Shown one piece after another: positions 1-7,985 of a stretch of 24,825 bases of DNA. The number at the start of each line of letters is the position of its first letter. Position 1 is the first letter of the stretch. The stretch comes from Leptospira sp. (lineage in GTDB: Bacteria; Spirochaetota; Leptospiria; Leptospirales; Leptospiraceae). A program made the translations under genes and the position numbers. Where the stretch lies: the NCBI GenBank assembly GCA_021413405.1, contig JAIOQL010000632.1:1-24825 (forward strand). The letters run 5' to 3'. Below the pieces are notes generated by a model. It ran no database searches. It saw only the letters and a list, made by a program, of their open reading frames with translations, and had not been told where the DNA came from.

Positions 1-17
1 ATGTAATACAAGATAAC

Positions 18-442
18 ATGACAAAGAACCCGTATGATTCACTTTTAAATCAGATATCGAAAATTCTTGAAGAGACACGGACAGATTTCAGGGAAGGAGC
101 GAACCGTTTTGTTCTGATATCCAATTGGGAGATTGAGCAGAATGACAGGGGGAAGATGAGATCGTAAAAGTGGTCAAAACCGGGAAGAACTGCTACAGGT
201 TTGAGAAGAGTGAAGTTCCAGGATCGGAGATCTTCACGTACACGGCGTTTCCGGAAAGGATTGTGGACGGTGACACTCTTCTGGAACGATCGATCTGGGG
301 TTTAGAGCTTCTACAAAGCAAAGGCTGGATCTGGCCGATGTTTTTTATTCTGAAAAAGAGAAGGACATGGATAAAGGTTTTTTTGAAAGGGAAATTTTTG
401 AACAACGAGCTTCTGGAATCGGGGCTTGTGAGAGTGGAGTGA
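18..442 (+). pseudogene. Decayed SNase-like nuclease gene with a DUF1016-like 5' stub
   Basis: Three reading frames must be joined to read one protein. Positions 18-167 encode 49 residues resembling the start of DUF1016 proteins (ILEETR, then NWEIEQ) before a stop. From about 149 a second frame reads into TAFPERIVDGDTLL, the N-terminal hallmark of staphylococcal-nuclease-like domains. At about 285 the reading moves to a third frame (TIDLGFRASTKQRL, then LADVFY). Near the T7 run at about 380 it returns to the second frame for FLNNELLESGLVRVE and a stop at 442. The intact family has roughly 50 residues, including the RGIDAPE region, between QRL and LADVFY; here the two are directly joined. Frameshifts plus an internal deletion make this a dead gene. 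The SNase assignment is fairly firm. The DUF1016 assignment is tentative, and the stub could be the remains of a separate upstream gene. Confidence 0.7.
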
Positions 443-653
443 CTGGTGAACGAAAGATATTTGGTGAATGCAATGCGAGAGCGATCAAGGCGGGGTCAAT
501 TTTCTTTCCTGGAGAGGAAGGATTTTTTTGTGAATTTGAATTTGGAAAGAAATTGACCGAAGCCGTGAGCGCGACCCGAGAGAAGCGAGGGACTCGCCCA
601 TTGTACCCTCTACTTTCTATTTAAAATGACTCCGGAGCCACACCACTCGCAGA
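443..653. other. Non-coding spacer after the nuclease remnant
   Basis: No convincing gene is visible. A short open frame crosses it, but its protein is simply the out-of-frame continuation of the decayed nuclease. It must hold the promoter of the operon starting at 654, but I see no clear -35/-10 pair. Confidence 0.4.
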
Positions 654-1145
654 ATGTTTACTACAATGAAACTCAAAAATTCTATTTTAATTTCAGTAAT
701 TCTTCATTGCCTGTTCATGGGATTTTTATTTGCAGGGATGTATAATTCGCAGGTAAAAAGAGTCGCCATCGATATGAACAGGGGCAGTTCTGCCAACGTG
801 GAATTTGTCCTGGTTGATAATTCGGCCGTAGCCCCCGGTGACGGGAGATCTTCCACAAGCCAAAGCAGTGAAACCGGTGCCATCGAAGAGGAAATCAACA
901 GGATCCGGAATAAAATTTCCTACCCCGCATTGGCCCTGGAACAGGGTCTTGAAGCTGAATGCTCCTGGATTGTAGAAATCAATAGGGAAAATCGGGCAGG
1001 GCGGATCACCCCGGACGTTCCCTGTCGCTTTAAAATCTTCGAAAATGAGTTTTTGGCAGTCATTCGGGATTGGAAATTTAACCAGCCGGAAAATACTGTG
1101 ATCAAAATACCGGTAAGCTTCAAAATTAAGCGTGATTCAAACTGA
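654..1145 (+). CDS. TonB-like energy-transducer protein
   Basis: A 163-residue protein with a short cytoplasmic N-terminus, one membrane helix (about residues 9-28) and a polar linker. Its C-terminal domain (about 80-160) follows the TonB C-terminal pattern: an ISYPALA start, a G-x-x-x-E-C-x-W strand, then a late W-K-F and IPVSFKI strand. TonB-type proteins span the inner membrane and pass proton-motive energy to outer-membrane receptors. This one is short, lacks a long Pro-rich linker, and has no exbB, exbD or receptor gene beside it. Two cysteines lie in the C-terminal domain (ECSW and PCRF) and could form a disulfide. It opens a same-strand chain of genes, and its end overlaps the next start by 14 nt. 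A TonB-fold protein in an envelope complex other than iron uptake is possible. Confidence 0.65.
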   Translation: MFTTMKLKNSILISVILHCLFMGFLFAGMYNSQVKRVAIDMNRGSSANVEFVLVDNSAVAPGDGRSSTSQSSETGAIEEEINRIRNKISYPALALEQGLEAECSWIVEINRENRAGRITPDVPCRFKIFENEFLAVIRDWKFNQPENTVIKIPVSFKIKRDSN

Positions 1146-1653
1146 AACCAACAAATGGTACGCATTGTACACAAACCCGAGAGCGGAAAAGAAACTCTCT
1201 AAAATTCTTGATAAATATAAGATCGAGAATTATCTCCCGCTTCTCCAGATTCAGAAAAAATGGACTGACCGGTTCAAAGTATCTGAATTCCCTCTATTCG
1301 CTTCCTATATTTTTCTACACATCAGATTTTTTGAATCCAAAAATAAGATCCTTGGTCTTCCGGGAGCACATCATTTTGTATTTCATAAGGGGGAGCCATG
1401 CGAAATCCCTGACGAAGATATAAAACTCATAAAATTATTCGTGGAAAAATATCCGGATACCCTGAAAATCAGAAAAGAGGAAAGTTTACAGAAAGGAAAA
1501 AAGGTTTTCATCAGCCGGGGTCCGTTTGCCGGCTATCAGGCCGAAGTTCAGAAAGTCAAGAATGAAGCGATTGTTATCGTGAGACTTCCGCAAATGAATT
1601 CTGTAGTTACTGTCCAGGTGAAAACTGAAGACATCGGATTTGATGAGATTTAG
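1132..1653 (+). CDS. NusG-family transcription antiterminator (UpxY/RfaH-like)
   Basis: A 173-residue NusG paralog. The NGN domain (about residues 6-105) starts KWYALYTNPRAEKK and contains YLPL, KKWTDR and a PLF-SYIFL segment. The C-terminal KOW motif (about 122-150) includes KGKKVFISRGPFAGYQAEV. Such proteins bind RNA polymerase and suppress termination or pausing. The specialised UpxY and RfaH members act on surface-polysaccharide operons. The housekeeping nusG normally sits with secE and rplK, which are absent here, so this looks like the specialised type. It starts with GTG, overlaps the TonB-like gene by 14 nt, and lies just before a KDO-pathway isomerase, which supports an envelope-polysaccharide role. 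The target operon cannot be read from this window. Confidence 0.87.
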   Translation: MIQTETNKWYALYTNPRAEKKLSKILDKYKIENYLPLLQIQKKWTDRFKVSEFPLFASYIFLHIRFFESKNKILGLPGAHHFVFHKGEPCEIPDEDIKLIKLFVEKYPDTLKIRKEESLQKGKKVFISRGPFAGYQAEVQKVKNEAIVIVRLPQMNSVVTVQVKTEDIGFDEI

Positions 1654-1673
1654 GTTTCGCGTTGCCAAATGTT

Positions 1674-2648
1674 ATGAATGAAGACATATTAAACAGGATC
1701 AAAAAAGCAATAGATATTGAAATCGGATCAATTGAACACTTTCGTGAAAACCTTGACCCGGCTTTTTCAGACGCAGTCGAACTGATCCTGAATTCAAAAG
1801 GCCGGGTCATTCTCACTGGAGTTGGAAAATCAGGAGACATTGCAAAAAAAATTTCTTCTACTATGAGTTCGACCGGTACCCCGGCTATCTGTATTCATCC
1901 GACAGATGCCGCGCACGGAGACGCCGGGATTATCCAGGAAGGGGATGTAGTGATAGCGATCGGTAAAAGCGGGGAAAGCGATGAACTTCTATCCCTGATC
2001 CCGACCATCAGAAAAATTGGGGCAAAAATTATTTCGATTACAGCAAACCCGGAGTCGAGACTAGCGAAGGCGTCTGAAGTGTGTATTATCACACCGGTTC
2101 TGAAGGAAGCCTGTCCCCTTGAACTTGCCCCGACATCCAGCACAACTATTGCTCTGATTGCCGGAGATGCCATCGCGATGACATTGATGGAGCTGAAAAA
2201 TTTTAAAGAAGAAGATTTCGCTCTTTATCATCCGTCCGGGAGACTCGGAAAACGGCTCAGTCTGAATATCGAGGATGTTATGCGAAAGGACGATCTGAGT
2301 GCATTCGTTTTGGCGGAAGCAAATCTTGAAATTGTGATCAATGAGATAACTGCTAAACTGGTTGGTGCAGTAGCAGTTGTAGATAAAGACATGATCCTGC
2401 TGGGTTTTATTACTGATTTCGATATACGGAAACTTCTGATGGGAGGTAAATTCACATCTGTCGGATCTGCTTCGGAGATCATGAACCCGAAACCAGTGAG
2501 TTTCAAAACCGGCGAAAAGGCATATGATGTGCTCGTTTCCATGGAAGAAAGACCGAGGCCGATTTCAGTTGCTCCAGTCGTCGATCATGCAGGAAAACTG
2601 GCAGGGATTGTTTCCCTGCATGATCTGATCCAGCGGGGACTTAAGTAG
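1674..2648 (+). CDS. kdsD: Arabinose-5-phosphate isomerase (KdsD/KpsF family)
   Basis: A 324-residue enzyme expected to convert D-ribulose 5-phosphate to D-arabinose 5-phosphate, the first committed step to KDO for lipopolysaccharide. The SIS domain (about residues 25-165) contains GVGKSG, the HPTDAAHGD segment, IGKSGES and an ELAPTSST stretch, all typical of KdsD/KpsF/GutQ. FALYHPSGRLGKRL leads into two CBS domains (about 205-260 and 270-324). The length matches the family. I prefer ATG 1674 to the in-frame TTG at 1662, because it gives the usual short N-terminus. It lies 20 nt after the antiterminator gene and is presumably in the same operon. Which paralog it is (KdsD, KpsF or GutQ) cannot be settled by eye. 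Confidence 0.93.
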   Translation: MNEDILNRIKKAIDIEIGSIEHFRENLDPAFSDAVELILNSKGRVILTGVGKSGDIAKKISSTMSSTGTPAICIHPTDAAHGDAGIIQEGDVVIAIGKSGESDELLSLIPTIRKIGAKIISITANPESRLAKASEVCIITPVLKEACPLELAPTSSTTIALIAGDAIAMTLMELKNFKEEDFALYHPSGRLGKRLSLNIEDVMRKDDLSAFVLAEANLEIVINEITAKLVGAVAVVDKDMILLGFITDFDIRKLLMGGKFTSVGSASEIMNPKPVSFKTGEKAYDVLVSMEERPRPISVAPVVDHAGKLAGIVSLHDLIQRGLK

Positions 2649-2681
2649 TTAAACAGGTTTTTGTACAGGATCTATTTCGCT

Positions 2682-3368
2682 ATGAATAAATATAGAATCG
2701 TAGTTACGGTCGGAGAAAATGAAATTCACAGACTTGATAGCGAAATTATTTCGCAAATCGATTTGATCGAAGTCCGTCTTGATCTTTTTTCAAAGAAATT
2801 CATGATAACAAAGCTGGGCGAAAAACTAAGATCAAACAATTTACCGAAAATTTTTACATACCGGCTTTCTGAAGATTCTGATCAGAAAAAAAAGGCTGAA
2901 TTGAATTTTGCTGATATAAAAGAATTCCTGAATGAATTTGATAATCAGAAAAATTTCATTGATGTTGAAATTAACCGGAAAAACGGAATTTTCAGGAATT
3001 ATAAAGATCATAATTTCAGTATAATCTATTCATTCCATGATTTTGAAAAAGTTATTTCTCTTAAAAAAATGCGGGACCGGATTGGAAAAATTTCGGGATA
3101 CCGTTCCGGGAGGGATATATTGAAATTTGCTGTGACGCCTTCAAATGCAAATGAACTCGTAGATTTTCTATGTGACATCCGCTGTCTCTCCCTGGAATAT
3201 AAAATAGCGGGCCTCGCCATGGGACCACTCGGTATAATTTCAAGGATTGCCGGAGATTCTTTCGGTTCCTGTTTTTCTTATTGTTCTATCGGAGAACCGA
3301 GAGCTCCCGGCCAGGTTTCCGTAAAAACATTTTTGAAATTCAGGAAAGATTTTCAGAATGCGGGATAG
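2682..3368 (+). CDS. aroD: Type I 3-dehydroquinate dehydratase
   Basis: A 228-residue enzyme of the shikimate pathway that dehydrates 3-dehydroquinate to 3-dehydroshikimate through a Schiff base. The type I signatures are present in order: EVRLD (30-34), YSFHDF with the catalytic His at 119, LKFAVTP with the Schiff-base Lys at 148, the MGPLGIISRI stretch, and a closing RAPGQ segment. ATG 2682 is preferred over TTG 2661; it has AGGA about 11 nt upstream and a family-like N-terminus. The sequence is more AT-rich and Lys/Asn-rich than its neighbours. It shares an operon with envelope genes rather than other aro genes and overlaps the next gene by 11 nt. Confidence 0.9.
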   Translation: MNKYRIVVTVGENEIHRLDSEIISQIDLIEVRLDLFSKKFMITKLGEKLRSNNLPKIFTYRLSEDSDQKKKAELNFADIKEFLNEFDNQKNFIDVEINRKNGIFRNYKDHNFSIIYSFHDFEKVISLKKMRDRIGKISGYRSGRDILKFAVTPSNANELVDFLCDIRCLSLEYKIAGLAMGPLGIISRIAGDSFGSCFSYCSIGEPRAPGQVSVKTFLKFRKDFQNAG

Positions 3369-3732
3369 ATTTCTGGTTTTCGCAGCTCTCAGCGGATTTT
3401 TTGCCGTTGGCTTAGGTGCTTTTGGATCCCATGCATTGAAAGGAGTTTTGCCCCCTGAAATGATTTCAGTATATGAAACCGCTAACCGGTATCATTTTTA
3501 TCATACATTTGCTTTGTTTTTGTCCGGCATTCTTTTGCACCGGAACAATTCGAAATGGCTCCTGGTTTCTATGTTCTGTTTTTCTTCCGGAATTTTATTT
3601 TTTTGTGGAAGTCTTTACCTGCTGGCTGTGACAAATATCCGAATTTTCGGTGCGGTGACTCCAGTTGGTGGCATTCTTTTCCTTTCCGGTTGGTTCTGTA
3701 TGGCACTTGGAGTTTATAAAAGTTCTGAATGA
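3358..3732 (+). CDS. DUF423 (YgdD-like) membrane protein
   Basis: A 124-residue inner-membrane protein with about four helices. The N-terminal GLGAFGSHALKG motif and the YHFYHTFAL segment are diagnostic of DUF423/UPF0382; FGAVTPVGG between the last two helices also fits. Function is unknown across the family. It overlaps the end of aroD by 11 nt, so translation is probably coupled, and it closes this operon. Confidence 0.88.
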   Translation: MRDRFLVFAALSGFFAVGLGAFGSHALKGVLPPEMISVYETANRYHFYHTFALFLSGILLHRNNSKWLLVSMFCFSSGILFFCGSLYLLAVTNIRIFGAVTPVGGILFLSGWFCMALGVYKSSE

Positions 3733-3826
3733 ATCCGGATAAACGCATACGTATCCACAATCAGTTGCAAAAATTAAATGTTGTTTTGATTGCCCATAAG
3801 AATAATTGTTCACACTGACTGAAATT

Positions 3827-5824
3827 ATGAAAATTAATAAGATCCTGAATAAAATCCCTCCCAACCTGAAATTACTTTCTTTTTATTCATTTGTCTATCT
3901 CACCACGCTTTTTCTCTATCGGGTTGCTTTTCTGATAACCTATTATTACAGAGTTGATAATGCCGGGAGTGGAGTCGTAGTAAAATCCTTTTTTGTCGGG
4001 CTACGATTTGATCTTGCAACCTGTGCAATCCTGCTCGGCCCCTTCTTTATTTTATCAGTCATAAATTTTCTCAACCGTTACCGCGTTTACCGTTTTATCT
4101 GGGGATATCTGCCAAACATTCTTTTTATCTGGATGATATCGATATTGATTGCGGATCTGATTTATTATGAAAATGCAAACAAACATATCGGCTATGAAGG
4201 ATTTGTGTTTTTCGGAAAAGATCTTGGAGTTATATTTAAATCCGCTCTCGAACAAAATACGATTCCTTTCCTTCTCGGAATCACTTTTCTCTCTTTGTTT
4301 TTTCCGGTTTCCATATATGCATTTCTGAAATACAATTCGTACGAATATTCCCCGAAAAGGAATATCTCCAGTTTTGTGGAATTCTTTCTGGTTTTCATTT
4401 CGGTTATTTTCTTTGTAAGGGGCGGATTCCAGACCAGCCCGATCCGCGCGAGCAACGCAATTATTTCTGAAAATAGTTTTTTGAATAATCTCGGCCTGAA
4501 CGGAGCATTCACTTCGATCATGGATATGAAAAGCCAGTCGATTCCGAAATCACTCACAATGAAATTTGCTGAAGCAAGTCTCATTGTCCGCGAAGAAATA
4601 AATTATGACGGTGCCGAATTCATAAGTGCAAAATACCCCATACTCAGAAAAGCAAAGGCGGTTAACGCAAAGAAACCACCGAATATCGTGGTAATCATGC
4701 TCGAAAACTGGACGGGAAAATTTCTGACTCCAATGTCAGACGGAAAAATTGACGGTAAGGAACTTGCCCCGCATTTCAACAGGCTGTCAAAGGAAGGGAT
4801 TTTTTTTACAAGATTTTTTGCAAGCGGCGGACGCACTACAAACGGAATGATGTCAATTCTCACCGGAATTCCTGATAGACCGGGATTGACCGTAGTCCGG
4901 ACTCACCAGGTGCTGGGGAATTTTTCCGGACTTGGGAACATTATGAAGAGCCTTGGATACAGAACTATTTTTGCTACAGGCGGGGATCTTTCCTTTGACA
5001 ATAAAGATTTTCTGATGCCGAGATGGGGTTTTGATACGATATATGGTAAGCAGAAGATTGACCAGCTTCAAAAATATAAAATTGGTGCCTGGGGCTATGA
5101 TGATGCGGATGTTCTGGATGTTCTTCATAACGAAATAATGAAGACAAAAAGTGACGAACCCTTTCTTGCTGTTGCTCTCACACTTACAACCCATTATCCT
5201 TACAGGGTTCCCGCGGAAAAATTCCGGTTGTATGATGAATCTACAAAAGATTCTGAATACCTGAACGTCTATCACTACGCCGACTGGGCGCTGCATGATT
5301 TCATGGAGAAAGCGAGGAAATCCGGATATTTTTCAAACACTGTTTTCCTTTTTGTTTCAGATCATGCTCATCACAGGTTTTTAAATTATTATGAGGACCG
5401 GAATATTCCATTCCTGATATATGCTCCTGGAAAATTCAGACCGGAAACCAGAAATGAAATTGCGTCGCAGCTCGATGTAATCCCGACTATAGTAGGCATT
5501 GTCGGTAAAGAAACTTTCTTTTCTGCGATGGGTCGGGATCTTCTGGCACCAAAAAAATCTCATTCAGCGTTCTTTGCTTATGGAAACGTTTTTGGATGGA
5601 TAGAGAAAGATCTTTTCTTCTTCCAGGGAGCTGACGGAGCAAATCAGATCAATTTTACAGTCAACAAACCGCATATAGTGAATCCGGTTTGCAATGCAGT
5701 AAAAATTGTATGTGAAGGGCATAGCAAAAAAGCAAAAGCATTTCTGAATCTCAGTACTGAAATGATGAATCAGAATCTGATTTTTCCCCCTGCTTCAGAG
5801 CTGCACCTGCAAAAAGCAGATTGA
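3827..5824 (+). CDS. LTA synthase-type membrane phosphotransferase, copy 1
   Basis: A 665-residue protein of the alkaline-phosphatase/sulfatase superfamily, LtaS/MdoB branch. About five membrane helices occupy residues 16-203, followed by a large extracytoplasmic catalytic domain. Active-site elements are visible: metal-ligand Glu293 in VVIMLENW, the nucleophile region SGGRTTNG with Thr337 or Thr338, the GGDLSFDN segment, and metal ligands Asp512-His513 in FVSDHAHH. Relatives move phosphoglycerol or phosphoethanolamine from phospholipid onto glycans, lipids or teichoic acid. ATG 3827 is preferred over TTG 3806. It lies 94 nt after the DUF423 gene and 6 nt before a close paralog, so the pair is cotranscribed. 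The substrate is unknown; Leptospira is not known to make lipoteichoic acid, so envelope glycan or lipid decoration is more likely. Confidence 0.88.
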   Translation: MKINKILNKIPPNLKLLSFYSFVYLTTLFLYRVAFLITYYYRVDNAGSGVVVKSFFVGLRFDLATCAILLGPFFILSVINFLNRYRVYRFIWGYLPNILFIWMISILIADLIYYENANKHIGYEGFVFFGKDLGVIFKSALEQNTIPFLLGITFLSLFFPVSIYAFLKYNSYEYSPKRNISSFVEFFLVFISVIFFVRGGFQTSPIRASNAIISENSFLNNLGLNGAFTSIMDMKSQSIPKSLTMKFAEASLIVREEINYDGAEFISAKYPILRKAKAVNAKKPPNIVVIMLENWTGKFLTPMSDGKIDGKELAPHFNRLSKEGIFFTRFFASGGRTTNGMMSILTGIPDRPGLTVVRTHQVLGNFSGLGNIMKSLGYRTIFATGGDLSFDNKDFLMPRWGFDTIYGKQKIDQLQKYKIGAWGYDDADVLDVLHNEIMKTKSDEPFLAVALTLTTHYPYRVPAEKFRLYDESTKDSEYLNVYHYADWALHDFMEKARKSGYFSNTVFLFVSDHAHHRFLNYYEDRNIPFLIYAPGKFRPETRNEIASQLDVIPTIVGIVGKETFFSAMGRDLLAPKKSHSAFFAYGNVFGWIEKDLFFFQGADGANQINFTVNKPHIVNPVCNAVKIVCEGHSKKAKAFLNLSTEMMNQNLIFPPASELHLQKAD

Positions 5825-5830
5825 TTTCTG

Positions 5831-7807
5831 ATGATGAAAACTGTTTTCACCAGAAAAGAGAAATATTTCGCCGGATTATTCCTTTATTTCACTGTGATAC
5901 TGTTTGTTTACAGGATTATATTTATAGTTTATTATAAGACCGGTTTTGAAAATGCCCCGCTTCAGAAAATCCTGAAAGCTTTTCTTGTTGGATTCCGTTT
6001 TGATTTTTCTGTAACGGCAATTCTGCTTTTTCCCTTTTTCATCCTATCTTGTCTCAATTTCTTTAACCGGTTTAGGCCATATGGAATTTTTTGGAGTTAC
6101 GGTCCTTTATTGATTTCCTGTTGGATGACCGGACATCTTGCGGCAGATGTTCTTTATTTTGAAAATGCCAATAAACATATCGGTTATGAAGGATTTGTTT
6201 TTTTGGGGAGCGATTCAATTATCATTCTGAAGTCTGCATTGGAGAGGAATCCTCAATTTTTGTTTTTTTCAGTTCTTGGCGTCCTTCTGATTTTTAGCGG
6301 TTCGTCTATTTTATTTAGCCTGTTCTTGCGGCCCGTATATCAACGCGAAAAAATTACGCGTCTGCTGACAGGAATGATTTTCGGGAGTTTAATTCTTCTC
6401 CTTCTTATGCGAGGAGGAATCCAGACCAGCCCGATTGGACCCGGGAATGCCATTATTTCCGAAAATACCTACCTGAATAACCTGGCGCTCAATGGGGTTT
6501 TTACGATGTTTGCAGACTTTCGTGCGGATCCGGTTCCGGATTCGCAGAGAGTCAGTTTAGAGGAATCTGTCTACCAGGTGCGTGAAGAGATAAAATATCC
6601 CGGAGCGGAATTTGTAAGTATTAAATATCCGGTTCTGCGGAAGACAATTGCGAAGAATGCGATCCGGCCCCCTAACATAGTTTTGTTTATCATGGAAAGC
6701 TGGACCGGAAAATTTATAAAACCGATCGCAGAAGGAACCGTGAGAGAAATCGAAGTCACACCGGAATTTAATTCCCTGGCCCGGAAAGGAATTTTCTTCA
6801 CAAGATTTTTTGCAACTGGCGGACGCACATCCAATGGTCTTATGTCAGTCCTTACCGGTATCCCGGACCGACCAGGGCTGAGCGTTATCCATTCACGTCA
6901 CTCTCTCGGTCGCGTTTCCGGCCTTGGAAATATTCTCAAAAAAGCCGGATACAGCACATCTTTCTATTATGGGGGAGAACTGGCCTTTGAAAATATAAAG
7001 CCGATTTTAAAGCACTGGGGATTTGATGCGTTATTTGACTATGCTGAAATTTCCGGCTCTGGAAAGTATAAAACAGGCGCGTGGGGAATCGATGATGCTG
7101 ATGTATATGATTTCATGCATACCAGGTTCCAGGAAAGTAAACCGGATCAGCCCTTTTTATCTGTAGTCCTCACTTTGTCCACGCATTATCCTTACAGAGT
7201 TCCTTCTCCTGAGTTTGCTGTGTTTGGAAAGAGGACTCCTGAAAGTGAGTATTTGAACGTTATGCGATATGCTGATTGGTCGATAAAAGACTATCTGCAA
7301 AAAGCAGAAAAATCGGATTATTTTCGTGACACCGTCTTTCTCTTTGTTTCCGATCACACGCATCACAAAAATCTGAATTACTATGAAGACAGGAATATCC
7401 CGTTTCTGATTTATTCACCCGGACGTTTCAGGCCGGAACTAAGAAGAGAAATTTCTTCGCAACTGGATATTATTCCAACGGTTCTTGGAATTGTCGGCAA
7501 GGAAGTATATTTTTCAGTAATGGGTAGGGATCTTCTGAACGTGAAAAGCAGGCAATCCGCATATTTCGCTTATGGAAATATTTTCGGATGGGTCGAGGGC
7601 GACACTTATTTTTTGGATGCACTTGATAAGTCCAATGCATTAAATTTTGCTATTAATCCGCCGTACAGAGAATATCCTGTTTGCAGGGTATTCTCTGCTC
7701 CCTGCATCGTTCCCCAGAGAAAAGCAAGGTCATTTTTGACACTGTCTGATTATTTGCTTAAAAAAAATCTTGTATTTCCCGCAGAAAACGATATTCCCCA
7801 AAAATAA
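5831..7807 (+). CDS. LTA synthase-type membrane phosphotransferase, copy 2
   Basis: A 658-residue paralog of the preceding gene with the same architecture of five N-terminal helices and an LtaS-like catalytic domain. The key residues are retained: Glu289 in LFIMESW, Thr333 in TGGRTSNG, and Asp508-His509 in FVSDHTHH. Long identical runs are shared with copy 1, for example NANKHIGYEGFVF, NLNYYEDRNIPFLIY (LNYYEDRNIPFLIY in copy 1) and SQLDIIPT (SQLDVIPT in copy 1). The start is ATG ATG, six nt after copy 1. Both copies keep every catalytic position, so this looks like a duplication in which each copy has a job, perhaps different acceptors. The loop between the DUF423-like helices of neighbouring genes is not shared, so no fusion is involved. 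Confidence 0.88.
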   Translation: MMKTVFTRKEKYFAGLFLYFTVILFVYRIIFIVYYKTGFENAPLQKILKAFLVGFRFDFSVTAILLFPFFILSCLNFFNRFRPYGIFWSYGPLLISCWMTGHLAADVLYFENANKHIGYEGFVFLGSDSIIILKSALERNPQFLFFSVLGVLLIFSGSSILFSLFLRPVYQREKITRLLTGMIFGSLILLLLMRGGIQTSPIGPGNAIISENTYLNNLALNGVFTMFADFRADPVPDSQRVSLEESVYQVREEIKYPGAEFVSIKYPVLRKTIAKNAIRPPNIVLFIMESWTGKFIKPIAEGTVREIEVTPEFNSLARKGIFFTRFFATGGRTSNGLMSVLTGIPDRPGLSVIHSRHSLGRVSGLGNILKKAGYSTSFYYGGELAFENIKPILKHWGFDALFDYAEISGSGKYKTGAWGIDDADVYDFMHTRFQESKPDQPFLSVVLTLSTHYPYRVPSPEFAVFGKRTPESEYLNVMRYADWSIKDYLQKAEKSDYFRDTVFLFVSDHTHHKNLNYYEDRNIPFLIYSPGRFRPELRREISSQLDIIPTVLGIVGKEVYFSVMGRDLLNVKSRQSAYFAYGNIFGWVEGDTYFLDALDKSNALNFAINPPYREYPVCRVFSAPCIVPQRKARSFLTLSDYLLKKNLVFPAENDIPQK

Positions 7808-7900
7808 TTGTCAGGGCAGGCTATGAATCTTTCTGGAAAATATTATTGTCCATCGATGTCGAAGTTGTAAAAAATTTCAATATGTTCGGGATTTTTTTGC

Positions 7901-7929
7901 AAAAAATCAGTCACAACTGAATTTTTTTT
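7901..7929 (+). terminator. Probable Rho-independent terminator
   Basis: A five-bp stem TCAGT/ACTGA around loop CACA (7907-7920) can extend as A-T pairs through a one-base bulge, and is followed directly by an eight-T run. It lies about 100 nt after the second LtaS-like gene, on the correct strand to end that transcript. The stem is short and AT-rich, so efficiency is uncertain. Confidence 0.5.
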
Positions 7930-7945
7930 ACCTGATTTATTAGAG

Positions 7946-7976
7946 GGCTCTGGATTCTGCGGCTGAATCCAGGGCC
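7946..7976. repeat. Strong inverted repeat upstream of the DUF1564 gene
   Basis: Arms GGCTCTGGATTC (7946-7957) and GAATCCAGGGCC (7965-7976) pair over 12 positions with one G-T wobble, around a seven-base loop. No T-run follows on either strand, so it does not look like a terminator. It ends 10 nt before ATG 7986 and 25 nt before ATG 8001, so it could be an operator or an mRNA leader hairpin. Confidence 0.6.
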
Positions 7977-7985
7977 GGAATATTC

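Noticed and set aside
541..610. Run with repeated GCGA/CGAG words after the nuclease remnant
   Set aside because: No arms, tandem unit or terminal repeats can be defined, so I cannot support a repeat or insertion-sequence end.
3595..3864. Minus-strand 89-residue frame with a signal-peptide-like start
   Set aside because: Most of it is antisense to the DUF423 gene and the start of the LtaS-like gene, and the sequence after the hydrophobic start looks non-coding.
4853..5296. 147-residue minus-strand frame inside the first LtaS-like gene
   Set aside because: Antisense shadow of a gene whose catalytic motifs fit the plus strand fully.
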